Source: Nitrospira sp.
GTDB lineage: Bacteria; Nitrospirota; Thermodesulfovibrionia; Thermodesulfovibrionales; SM23-35
Length of the DNA: 9,157 nt
Assembly: GCA_016873575.1 (NCBI GenBank)
Contig: VGWY01000099.1
Span: forward strand, 1 to 9,157
Direction: 5' to 3'
The translations under genes and the position numbers were made by a program. Below are positions 1-6,565 of the stretch, in pieces. The notes beneath the pieces were generated by a model. The model ran no database searches. It was not told where the DNA came from and was given only the letters and a program-made list of their open reading frames with translations. The stretch's first letter is position 1. Each line of letters starts with the position of its first letter.

Positions 1-64
1 ATAAAAAAGCTTGAATATATTAATATTTTTTCTTTTTTTATGGCTTCTTTTTTTATATGTCAAT

Positions 65-88
65 CTCCGTGCCTCTGTGTCTCTGTGG
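65..88. repeat. Three tandem 8-bp units (CTCTGTGT type)
   Basis: Units CTCCGTGC (65-72), CTCTGTGT (73-80) and CTCTGTGG (81-88) lie in the AT-rich tail downstream of the NuoG-like gene. The unit length equals that of the GCGTTATA array of cassette 2, but the sequence differs. The rest of 1-112 is AT-rich, with no gene and no convincing GC-rich terminator. Confidence 0.8.
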
Positions 89-112
89 TTATTAGAATGC
101 TTTTCAACTTTT

Positions 113-211
113 TTACGAAAGAATCTTTAATTCTTTATCGTCTATTCTTACAAGGAGCCATGTTGTACCTGTAGCAGAAATCTCAAGCATGGGGGGCACA
201 TCAGAAAACCT
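113..211 (-). other. Open, protein-like extension of the NuoG-like frame beyond its TGA
   Basis: Reading on past TGA (214-212), the frame encodes 32 codons including RFSDVPPMLEIS and TTWLLVRIDD before TAA (115-113). Codon choice resembles the gene itself. This could be a genuine C-terminus cut off by a recent nonsense mutation or a sequencing error, or stop-codon recoding. I found no convincing bacterial SECIS hairpin in the first 40 bases after the TGA. Without homologues I cannot decide between these. Confidence 0.4.
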
Positions 212-2230
212 TCAGCAAACCACCTGAACTGCCTTCCCTGTCTCTTTAAGCCATAAAAGCCTTGAACCGTTTATCATAGATGCATTGATAGACTCTATGA
301 ATTCATTTGGAGATATGCCTAATTCTTCCTTTTTGGCAAAAGGGGTAAATGAAAGTTTATTCTTCTTACGTGCAGCCTTCTTGACTTCGGCTTCTGCAGG
401 TCTCTTGATCGTGGTACCCATAACCTTCGCAAGATTGATGAAAATATCTCTATGGCTCCTAGATTCTCCTTGAGGCTGAATCACTTCTAAGAGATACTTC
501 AGTCTTCCTAAATAATCTATCATGGTGCCGGTAGACTCAAGGAAAGTCGCTGAAGGGAGAACAATATCTGCCTGTCGAGCAAGTTCGGTAAGATGTGAAG
601 TCTGTACAATGAGAAAATCGGTATCTGGTCTTTTGTTTAAAGGAATCTCACCAATGGCATAAAGAACCCTGGTTCTGTCAGATACCATTTCTTTATAGGT
701 TTTCCCTTCTGTTGTTAATCCCATGAGTGCAACACCCCTTGCATTGCTTTCGAGACCAACAGATATAACTTTACCTTTTAACAGTGCGATATTAGCCGAT
801 GCATCAAACAATGAAGGTGCAGAAAGAATCAACGGTTCCTTAGCATCAGCAATAAGTGTCGCAGCCTTTTCGATTGCTTCTGTGATTCCTACATCTTTTA
901 CAGAGGATGATAGGCTTTTATCTGCTTTCAATCCTTTTCCAATCAGGACTTTTGCAATACGTTTGAGAATAGAAATCTCATTTCCTATAAGATTTCCTGT
1001 TGAAACCTCTGAGATTTTTGTATCGGATGAGTTGATAACAATAAGCTTTGCCCCTCTATTCACCCTTTTTCTCACTGACGCATCAAGTGCAGGTAATACC
1101 CTTTCCCACTGTGAAGGATTGAGGCCAACAAGCATGATAAGATCAGCGTCATCAATATTCGCTTTGTGAGATTTCAGAAAAGAATCGCTCTCTGCATAGA
1201 GGCTCATTGTTGTATCAATGTTCTTTGTTTTGACAACATCTTTAGCAAGCTTTTTCAGGGTTAACGTATCTTCGTTCATAATCCCTGCAACGCTTATAAA
1301 TCCTACACCCTTGCCTGTTTTCTTTAGCTTGTCAGCGACTATACTTAGGGCATCTTCCCATGTCGTTTCTTTAAGTTCACCATCTATTCTCTTCATAGGA
1401 GATGTAAGTCGTGTCTCTGCCTCGATACAATCAAAACCAAATCTTCCATAGGCGCAGATATATTTTTCAGCAGAACCGGCTGATGCCCCTGAACTAATCT
1501 TCTGTATCCTGCCATCTTTCGTGCTTACGGTGATATCACAGCCATTTCCACATAAAAGACATACAGAATTTACTTTTTCATACTCCCATTCTCTCCCTTT
1601 GCGCCATCTGTCTGACTCAAGCAGGGCATTGACAGGACATGCATCAACACAGCTCCCACAAAAGGTACATTCTGATTCCTGAAGTGGTTTGTCATTCGCA
1701 GTAACAACCTTTGATTCAATCCCTCTTCCCATGAAATCGAGGACATTCGTCCCCTGTTCCTTGCAGACCCTGACGCACCTGCCACACAGAATGCAGTATT
1801 CAGTGTCTCTCTTGATAAAGGGATTCACTTCATCTGTTGGATATCCTAATTTCTTTCTTGTAAATGATGATTCCTTGAGCTCAAAATCATACGCATATTT
1901 CTGAAGGTTACATATACCTGCCTTCGTACAGGTCATGCAATCAAGCGGGTGCATGGAAAGGATAAGATCTATAACAAATTTTCTGATTTCTTGAATCTCA
2001 TCAGTCTTCGTATTGACAACCATTCCTTCTTTAACCTTTGTATTGCAAGCTATAACAGGAGCCTTCAGCCCTTCCACCTCAACAAGACACAGTCTGCATG
2101 CACCGATACCCTTCATCCCTTTGAGATAACAGAGGTTTGGTATATGAATGCCACCAAGTTCCGCCGCCTCTATTAAATTCATGCCTTTAGATGCTTGAAC
2201 CTCTTTGCCGTCTATCTTAAGCGTCACCAT
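212..2230 (-). CDS. nuoG: NuoG-like multi-iron-sulfur subunit (ferredoxin domains plus molybdopterin-oxidoreductase-like domain)
   Basis: The 672 residues follow the NuoG order. First comes a plant-type [2Fe-2S] ferredoxin (Cys34, Cys45, Cys48, Cys62). Next is a His-Cys3 [4Fe-4S] site (His94, Cys98, Cys101, Cys107), then two [4Fe-4S] clusters (146/149/152/156 and 188/191/194/198). An N7-type [4Fe-4S] motif (Cys224, Cys227, Cys231, Cys259) is followed by a molybdopterin-oxidoreductase-like fold to the end. The last domain is short (about 400 residues), and I see no catalytic Cys/Sec of the formate dehydrogenase 'CHGP' type, so a structural role as in complex I is likelier than formate oxidation. 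No H-cluster motifs are present. It should carry electrons from the NuoE/NuoF pair through the 206-aa protein to an acceptor such as ferredoxin. The TGA stop is odd: the same frame stays open for 32 more codons to TAA at 115-113, with a protein-like sequence. Confidence 0.92.
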   Translation of the reverse strand: MVTLKIDGKEVQASKGMNLIEAAELGGIHIPNLCYLKGMKGIGACRLCLVEVEGLKAPVIACNTKVKEGMVVNTKTDEIQEIRKFVIDLILSMHPLDCMTCTKAGICNLQKYAYDFELKESSFTRKKLGYPTDEVNPFIKRDTEYCILCGRCVRVCKEQGTNVLDFMGRGIESKVVTANDKPLQESECTFCGSCVDACPVNALLESDRWRKGREWEYEKVNSVCLLCGNGCDITVSTKDGRIQKISSGASAGSAEKYICAYGRFGFDCIEAETRLTSPMKRIDGELKETTWEDALSIVADKLKKTGKGVGFISVAGIMNEDTLTLKKLAKDVVKTKNIDTTMSLYAESDSFLKSHKANIDDADLIMLVGLNPSQWERVLPALDASVRKRVNRGAKLIVINSSDTKISEVSTGNLIGNEISILKRIAKVLIGKGLKADKSLSSSVKDVGITEAIEKAATLIADAKEPLILSAPSLFDASANIALLKGKVISVGLESNARGVALMGLTTEGKTYKEMVSDRTRVLYAIGEIPLNKRPDTDFLIVQTSHLTELARQADIVLPSATFLESTGTMIDYLGRLKYLLEVIQPQGESRSHRDIFINLAKVMGTTIKRPAEAEVKKAARKKNKLSFTPFAKKEELGISPNEFIESINASMINGSRLLWLKETGKAVQVVC

Positions 2231-2243
2231 TTTTTCTATGCAG

Positions 2244-2251
2244 ACCTCCTT
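2244..2251 (-). promoter_or_regulatory. Strong but distant Shine-Dalgarno of the NuoG-like gene
   Basis: The transcript carries AAGGAGGT, a near-perfect anti-16S match, but 13 bases separate it from the ATG at 2230, more than the usual 5-9. No in-frame alternative start lies closer, and the protein's N-terminus (MVTLKIDGKEV) is the normal start of the ferredoxin domain, so the ATG is probably right. Confidence 0.65.
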
Positions 2252-2324
2252 TCCTCTATTAAGTTATTCTTTGCTTACTACAAATAAGATCATAAGTAAA
2301 ACCATACCTTCTAATAATGATGTC

Positions 2325-2384
2325 TGTCATTGCGGCTTGTCCGCAATCCTTCTTTAGAAAGATTCCCGACAAGCGGGAATGACA
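2325..2384. repeat. Palindromic intergenic repeat, short copy (60 bp)
   Basis: The two halves are inverted repeats that match at 24 of 29 positions, running from TGTCATT to AATGACA. Each half also folds alone: GCGG-CTTGT-CCGC at 2332-2344 and CCCG-ACAAG-CGGG at 2364-2376. Four of the five mismatches between halves preserve these local hairpins (compensatory), which implies selection or copying on the folded form. It lies in the spacer between the 206-aa gene and the NuoG-like gene; no gene is seen in 2231-2404. The longer copy is at 3083-3217. Confidence 0.92.
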
Positions 2385-2404
2385 TATTATTTATATGACT
2401 TTAC

Positions 2405-3025
2405 TTATAAACTCCTTATTACTTCCTCTGCGATTATCGAAACTATCTCAATCGCCTCTGTAGGGCATGCCTCGACGCATTCTCCACACTTTGTACATCT
2501 CTTTTGCCTTATCTCAAAGGGAAGGTACCCGGAAAGATATGGCACTTTCCTTTCACCTATTATTGCATCATATTTACATGCCTCTAAACATTCCCCGCAC
2601 ATAATACACAGATGGGGATTGATTATATATTTAAGGAGGCTTTTACATTCTTTTTTCAGACAGGTGACTGAGACGTGTTGTTTGAACTCTTCCCCTGAAG
2701 TATCCATTGTTTCAATGATGAACCTGCCCGTATCTTTCCCCTTTTTACAGAATGAGCCCACTATCATCTGAGAACCAATCCTTTTTAATATCTGAAGATC
2801 AGATTCACCGACAGGCTCTAAATGCTGGCTGATCCTGATTAACCTGATCTTCGCCTCTACAGTTCCGAGAGAACAGGGATAGCATTTACCACACATCGGT
2901 CCTGCAATGAATTCTTCAATAAAATATTTTACCCTTTGAACAGGGCAAGCCTTTTCTTCAGCCTCTTTTTTTATGTCTTCGAGTTTCTTCTCTTTTCCCT
3001 CAGAAAAATTCTGTTCGCTCATCAT
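2405..3025 (-). CDS. Small iron-sulfur protein: stand-alone paralogue of the NuoF C-terminal tail
   Basis: The 206 residues align end to end with residues of about 465-620 of the NuoF-like neighbour. Shared features are an N3-type motif (MCGKCYPCSLGT, Cys45/48/51, plus Cys93 in GSFCKKGKDTG), the following C-x4-C pair (122, 127) and two ferredoxin clusters (140/143/146/150 and 177/180/183/187). The thioredoxin, FMN/NADH and CBS parts are absent. It can bind about three [4Fe-4S] clusters but no flavin or NAD, so it looks like an electron wire or ferredoxin-docking subunit of the complex. I cannot assign an established gene name. Two adjacent ATG codons (3025 and 3022) are both possible; GAGGT and AAGGA lie just upstream. 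The final SL-stop codons fall in a 16-base stretch that also occurs after the NuoF-like gene. Confidence 0.88.
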   Translation of the reverse strand: MMSEQNFSEGKEKKLEDIKKEAEEKACPVQRVKYFIEEFIAGPMCGKCYPCSLGTVEAKIRLIRISQHLEPVGESDLQILKRIGSQMIVGSFCKKGKDTGRFIIETMDTSGEEFKQHVSVTCLKKECKSLLKYIINPHLCIMCGECLEACKYDAIIGERKVPYLSGYLPFEIRQKRCTKCGECVEACPTEAIEIVSIIAEEVIRSL

Positions 3026-3082
3026 TCCTTACCTCACAGTTACTACGAATGTCATTAGTAAGACGCCATTCTCAACGCTTTC

Positions 3083-3217
3083 TGTCATTGCGGCTTGTCC
3101 GCAATCCTTCTGGCTTGTCGTTCGACTGAGCTCACGCCGAAGTCCAGAATCGTTCAGAAAGATTCTCGATACGAGTCTTCGCTGAGAGTCGCTCCGACCC
3201 GACAAGCGGGAATGACA
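3083..3217. repeat. Palindromic intergenic repeat, long copy (135 bp)
   Basis: The outer ends match the 60-bp copy at 2325-2384. The left limb has TGTCATT followed by a GCGG-CTTGT-CCGC hairpin, and the right limb has CCCG-ACAAG-CGGG followed by AATGACA. Between the limbs lie two extra segments (about 3112-3155 and 3166-3197) not found in the short copy. These are themselves roughly complementary, and around the centre AGAATC (3147-3152) pairs with GATTCT (3161-3166 region), so the whole unit folds back on itself. It fills most of the spacer between the NuoF-like gene and the 206-aa gene (3026-3252), where no gene is seen. Confidence 0.88.
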
Positions 3218-3252
3218 CACAATGTAGCCATACTTATAAACTTCTTCGTATA

Positions 3253-5586
3253 TCAGTACATCGTTTCTGCCATAAAGCAGATTTCCGGAAGTAAATATGA
3301 AACCAGGTCCCTAAAAGTAACCATACCGACTATTTTATCGCCTTCGACAACGGGTAAATGCCTGATTTGCTTTCTCGATGCAATAGATATCGCCGGACTT
3401 ATCTGCGTTGAAGGATCAAATATCGTGATATCGCGCCTTGCCAGCCTTTCGAGAATCTCATCGAAAGGTATATTATTAAAAACACACCGCACGATATCTC
3501 TCTCTGTAAAGATACTCACTAACTTATTGTTTTCATCAACAATGAATAAACCACTAACATTCTTCTCGCTCATTACTTTTACTGCGTCCGAAACATTACG
3601 ATCTTTATGAATGGTCACTATCTCATGCGGTTTTGATTCCAGTATATCCTTTAATGTCATCCTGCTTCTCCTTTCAATGACTTCTATGTGTTCAGTGGGA
3701 ATCTCTAATTCTTCTGCAAGCCTTATATATTTTTGTTTCGTTATCTTTACAGCACTTACAGGACATGCAAAAAAGCATGCCTTGCATTTTGTGCAGTAAT
3801 CCTGGTCAATAAAGAAACTCCTCCGCGTCTCCTTCACTGCGTCAAAAGCACATGCCTGTTTACATAAGCCACAGAGGATACACTCTTCTTGCTCTATTTT
3901 TAATAGACCGAGATTGCATACCTTTGCCCTGCAGTATTTATCCCTCACGTGCTCTTCATATTCATCACGAAAGTATTTAATAGTCGTAAGAACAGGATTT
4001 GGTGCACTTTTACCGAGGCCACAGAGAGAACCTGCAATGACAAGTTTACCGAGCCTTTCGAGATTCTCGATATCTCCTTTCTCACCATTTCCTGATGTTA
4101 TTTTTTCGAGTATCTGGAGCATCTGGTATGTGCCTATCCTGCACGGCGGACACTTCCCACATGACTCCGCCTGGGTAAAGGAGAGGAAGAACTTAGCAAC
4201 ATCAACCATGCAATTATCTTCGTCCATAACAACCATGCCCCCGGAACCCATGATAGATCCCACTTTTGCCAGAGAGTCGAAATCTACAGGCAGATCAAGA
4301 TACTTCTCGGGGATACATCCGCCAGAAGGCCCTCCTGTCTGCACAGCCTTGAATTTTTTATTCCCTATGATTCCTCCACCAATATCGAATATGATCTCCC
4401 TCAGGGTTATTCCCATAGGAACTTCAACAAGCCCTGTATTTTTAACCTTCCCTGTCAGGGCAAATACCTTAGTGCCCGGTGAGCTTTCAGTACCTATGCT
4501 CAGGAACCAATCTGCACCATTTTCTATGATCTGTGGAACACACGCATAGGTCTCTACATTATTAAGATTAGCTGGATAACCCCAGGGGCCACCACCCGGC
4601 TCTGAAACCCTTGGAGGTCTTGCATGAGGGAATCCCCTGTTGCCTTCGATTGAGGCCACTAGTGCAGTGGCCTCACCACATATAAATGCACCTGCACCTT
4701 CTCTGATATGGACTGTAAAATCAAACCCAGTACCAAGGATATTTTTACCCAAAAGTCCTAAATCCTCTGCCTGTTTAATAGCAATTCTTAAGTTCTTAAC
4801 AGCAAGCGGATATTCATGACGAACGTAGATAAACCCATAATGTGCATCAATTGCATAGGCACATATAAGCATCCCTTCGAGCAGGCTGTGTGGATCGCCT
4901 TCCATTATTGACCTATCCATAAAAGCACCCGGGTCACCCTCGTCACCATTAGCTATAACAATCTTAATTGTACCAGGAGCCTTTCTTGTATGCATCCATT
5001 TTACACCAGCAGGAAATCCTGCACCTCCTCTGCCTCTAAGGATAGCCCTTTTAACCTCTTCAATAACCTGTTCAGGACTCATGGAGGAAAACACCTTTGC
5101 CGCAGCACCATAGCCACCAACAGCGATATAATGATTGATACTGCAGGGGTCTATCTTCCCATTATTTCTGAGTACAACCCTCATCTGTTTCTTATAAAAT
5201 GGTACATCTTCCATCACCTCAATTGGTTTCTCAAGAAAGGTGTCCCTGTAAAGTAGGTGTCTTACTGGAAAACCTGCCGAATATGTAGTAGGGATAATCT
5301 CCCTTACATCATTTTGTTTGACCCTTTGATAAAAATAGTTATATGGCTCTGTCCTCATAACAGGACCTTTCTGACACAGGCCCTGGCACCCTGTTTTAAC
5401 GATCTCCAGATCCAGAGTCTTCTTTGAAATCTCTTCCTCGAACACCCTGACAATAGCTCTGGAGCCCGTAGCCGTGCATGCAGTCCCACAGCAAATCTTC
5501 ACCATGTTCTTCTCAGGACTGAAGACCTCTTTGCCAAGAAAGACACTGAGATCCCTAAATTCCTCTATACTCTTAAGCCTTTCCAT
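3253..5586 (-). CDS. nuoF: NuoF-like FMN/NADH-binding iron-sulfur subunit with ferredoxin domain and C-terminal CBS pair
   Basis: At 777 residues this is much longer than complex I NuoF (about 440) and longer than HydB/HndC (about 600). Domains in order: a thioredoxin-like [2Fe-2S] domain (Cys32, Cys37, Cys67, Cys71); the FMN/NADH fold with GRGGAGFPAGVKW (185-197), NGDEGDPGAF (213-222) and GAGAFICGEATAL (297-309); an SLBB region (about 375-425); the [4Fe-4S] N3 motif Cys476, Cys479, Cys482 and Cys522; a CRAKVC pair (552, 557); two ferredoxin clusters (569/572/575/579 and 598/601/604/608); and two CBS motifs (about 644-705 and 715-770). The first parts match HydB/HndC-type NAD-linked subunits. 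The CBS pair is an addition that in other proteins binds adenosine nucleotides. The ATG at 5586 follows AAGGGAG at 5 bases. It probably exchanges electrons between NAD(H) and the iron-sulfur chain of the neighbouring subunits. Confidence 0.94.
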   Translation of the reverse strand: MERLKSIEEFRDLSVFLGKEVFSPEKNMVKICCGTACTATGSRAIVRVFEEEISKKTLDLEIVKTGCQGLCQKGPVMRTEPYNYFYQRVKQNDVREIIPTTYSAGFPVRHLLYRDTFLEKPIEVMEDVPFYKKQMRVVLRNNGKIDPCSINHYIAVGGYGAAAKVFSSMSPEQVIEEVKRAILRGRGGAGFPAGVKWMHTRKAPGTIKIVIANGDEGDPGAFMDRSIMEGDPHSLLEGMLICAYAIDAHYGFIYVRHEYPLAVKNLRIAIKQAEDLGLLGKNILGTGFDFTVHIREGAGAFICGEATALVASIEGNRGFPHARPPRVSEPGGGPWGYPANLNNVETYACVPQIIENGADWFLSIGTESSPGTKVFALTGKVKNTGLVEVPMGITLREIIFDIGGGIIGNKKFKAVQTGGPSGGCIPEKYLDLPVDFDSLAKVGSIMGSGGMVVMDEDNCMVDVAKFFLSFTQAESCGKCPPCRIGTYQMLQILEKITSGNGEKGDIENLERLGKLVIAGSLCGLGKSAPNPVLTTIKYFRDEYEEHVRDKYCRAKVCNLGLLKIEQEECILCGLCKQACAFDAVKETRRSFFIDQDYCTKCKACFFACPVSAVKITKQKYIRLAEELEIPTEHIEVIERRSRMTLKDILESKPHEIVTIHKDRNVSDAVKVMSEKNVSGLFIVDENNKLVSIFTERDIVRCVFNNIPFDEILERLARRDITIFDPSTQISPAISIASRKQIRHLPVVEGDKIVGMVTFRDLVSYLLPEICFMAETMY

Positions 5587-5608
5587 ATCATCTCCCTTAA
5601 TAGATAGA

Positions 5609-6097
5609 CTACTCCTCCTTAATAGAACTGATTAATGTCTCTATCTTCTTTTCTCCTACTATTTCACCAATGATATCCTCATTGATTGTAGATACAGGTG
5701 CAAGGCCACAGCAACCCACACAGCCTACTGTTTCAAGCGTCATGGCAAGGTCTTCTGTTGTTTCTCCGTTCTTGACATTAAACTCGTTTTCGAGTGTGGT
5801 CAGAACCTTTTTTGACCCCCTCACATAACAGGCTGTGCCAAGACATACCCTAACGATCTTCCTGCCCCTCGGTTTGAAATGAAACATTTTGTAAAAACTT
5901 GCCACACTGTAAATCTCGGACAACGAAAGGCTGAGGTTTTTTGAAAGCCTCTTTAATACATCTTCAGGAAGATAACCATTGTCTCCTTGAATCTGATGCA
6001 GGGCATGAATCAGTATCCCCCTCTTCTTCTCCTGACTGCCGAGTATTTTGCCTACTTCACCAATCTGTTCATTGATATCAATTTCATCTACAATCAT
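5609..6097 (-). CDS. nuoE: NuoE-like thioredoxin-fold [2Fe-2S] subunit of an NADH-linked complex
   Basis: The 162-residue product matches the 24-kDa (NuoE/HoxE/HndA/HydC) family in length and plan: an N-terminal helical bundle (to about residue 75, with 'IHALHQIQGDNGYLPEDVL' typical of the family) and a thioredoxin-like domain with one [2Fe-2S] cluster. The ligands are Cys85 and Cys90 (CLGTAC) and Cys126 and Cys130 (CVGCC). It should pair with the NuoF-like protein encoded 22 bases downstream, passing electrons to or from FMN in the cytoplasm. The ATG follows GGAGGGA. Both soluble complex-I-like dehydrogenases and electron-bifurcating HydABC/HndABCD enzymes use such a subunit, so the sequence alone does not say which. 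The frame ends in TAG within a GGAGGAG run. Confidence 0.93.
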   Translation of the reverse strand: MIVDEIDINEQIGEVGKILGSQEKKRGILIHALHQIQGDNGYLPEDVLKRLSKNLSLSLSEIYSVASFYKMFHFKPRGRKIVRVCLGTACYVRGSKKVLTTLENEFNVKNGETTEDLAMTLETVGCVGCCGLAPVSTINEDIIGEIVGEKKIETLISSIKEE

Positions 6098-6100
6098 TTA

Positions 6101-6107
6101 TCCCTCC
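6101..6107 (-). promoter_or_regulatory. Shine-Dalgarno of the NuoE-like gene, left intact beside cassette 1
   Basis: The transcript reads GGAGGGA three bases before the ATG at 6097. The left array of cassette 1 begins at 6115, about 7 bases beyond this site, so the cassette stops just short of disrupting translation of the next gene. Confidence 0.8.
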
Positions 6108-6114
6108 ATAAACC

Positions 6115-6172
6115 GTGACGCGTAACACGTAACACGTGACGCGTAACACAAATACATTACGTGTCACGTGTT
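6115..6172. repeat. Left repeat array of cassette 1 with a 16-bp hairpin spanning the IVP stop codon
   Basis: The 7-bp units GTGACGC, GTAACAC, GTAACAC, GTGACGC and GTAACAC occupy 6115-6149. A short AT-rich gap (6150-6156) is followed by a unit pair in opposite orientation at 6157-6172. Bases 6131-6146 (AACACGTGACGCGTAA) and 6157-6172 (TTACGTGTCACGTGTT) are complementary at 15 of 16 positions around a 10-base loop. In the transcript this hairpin holds the IVP stop codon at the foot of its loop. There is no U-run after it in the transcript, so it does not look like an intrinsic terminator, though it could stabilise or process the mRNA. Confidence 0.92.
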
Positions 6173-6519
6173 CTTAAGTAACTTATTAAACCTAAAATCA
6201 TCTGCCGTATTTTATCAATATTAGAAAAAATACCATTAGATCTTAAATATTCTAATCTTTTTGCTAATAACAGTTGAGTTTCTAACTCTGCAATAGAGCC
6301 TAACGAAATATATAGAAACTGAATAAATTCTTTTTTTGAATTTCTCGCTGCCCCTTCTGCTATATTACTAACAATAGATACACCTGAACGTCTTATTTGA
6401 GATGTTAATCCATAAACCTCTTCTTTAGGAAAATCTTTTGTCATATTGTATAAATCAAAAGCCAAATCCATAGATTTGTTCCAAACATCTAAATCTTTAT
6501 GAGTCCTTATCTTACCCAT
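6157..6519 (-). CDS. Four-helix-bundle protein, 23S rRNA intervening-sequence protein (IVP/S23) family, copy 1
   Basis: The product is 120 residues, typical for the family. The signature runs MGKIRTHKDLDVWNKSMDLA at the N-terminus, then 'GLTSQIRRSGVSIVSNIAEG' around residues 37-56, then 'SKKEFIQFLYISLGSIAELETQL' like helices at 61-83. No catalytic residues, signal peptide or transmembrane segment are seen. I chose the ATG at 6519 because the MGKI start matches copy 2 and family habit; a GTG at 6522 would add one residue. No Shine-Dalgarno is visible, and the bases upstream are the repeat array, so expression may depend on coupling or be poor. The C-terminal residues TRDT and the TAA stop are encoded by a stray repeat unit at 6157-6172, as in copy 2. 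The gene runs in the operon direction. Its function is unknown; a nucleic-acid-binding or structural role is only a family-based guess. Confidence 0.9.
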   Translation of the reverse strand: MGKIRTHKDLDVWNKSMDLAFDLYNMTKDFPKEEVYGLTSQIRRSGVSIVSNIAEGAARNSKKEFIQFLYISLGSIAELETQLLLAKRLEYLRSNGIFSNIDKIRQMILGLISYLRTRDT

Positions 6520-6525
6520 CACACA

Positions 6526-6565
6526 TTACGTGTCACGTGTTACGTGTTACGTGTCACGCATTACG
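6526..6565. repeat. Right repeat array of cassette 1 (7-bp units TTACGTG/TCACGTG)
   Basis: Tandem 7-bp units are read as TTACGTG (6526-6532), TCACGTG (6533-6539), TTACGTG (6540-6546), TTACGTG (6547-6553), TCACGCA (6554-6560) and a partial TTACG (6561-6565). The array starts 6 bases upstream of the IVP ATG and ends 1 base from the cooS stop codon. It is inverted relative to the left array at 6115-6149. Confidence 0.94.

Noticed and set aside
8..32. AT-rich palindrome near the left end as operon terminator
   Set aside because: The stem would be only A-T pairs, with no GC-rich stem before a U-run in the transcript sense, so an intrinsic terminator is not supported.
212..214. TGA as a selenocysteine codon in the NuoG-like gene
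   Set aside because: No stable hairpin with a GGU-type apical loop at the right distance was found after the TGA. The nearest candidate (around 158-175) is too far away and weak, so it is left as a possibility only.
212..2230. NuoG-like gene as a formate dehydrogenase or [FeFe]-hydrogenase catalytic subunit
   Set aside because: The molybdopterin-like domain is short and lacks a visible catalytic Cys/Sec, and no H-cluster motifs occur.
3914..4549. 211-codon plus-strand open frame opposite the NuoF-like gene
   Set aside because: It is antisense to a well-supported gene with conserved motifs and shows low-complexity Ser/Pro/Leu composition, with no recognisable domain. The other plus-strand frames are rejected for the same reason.
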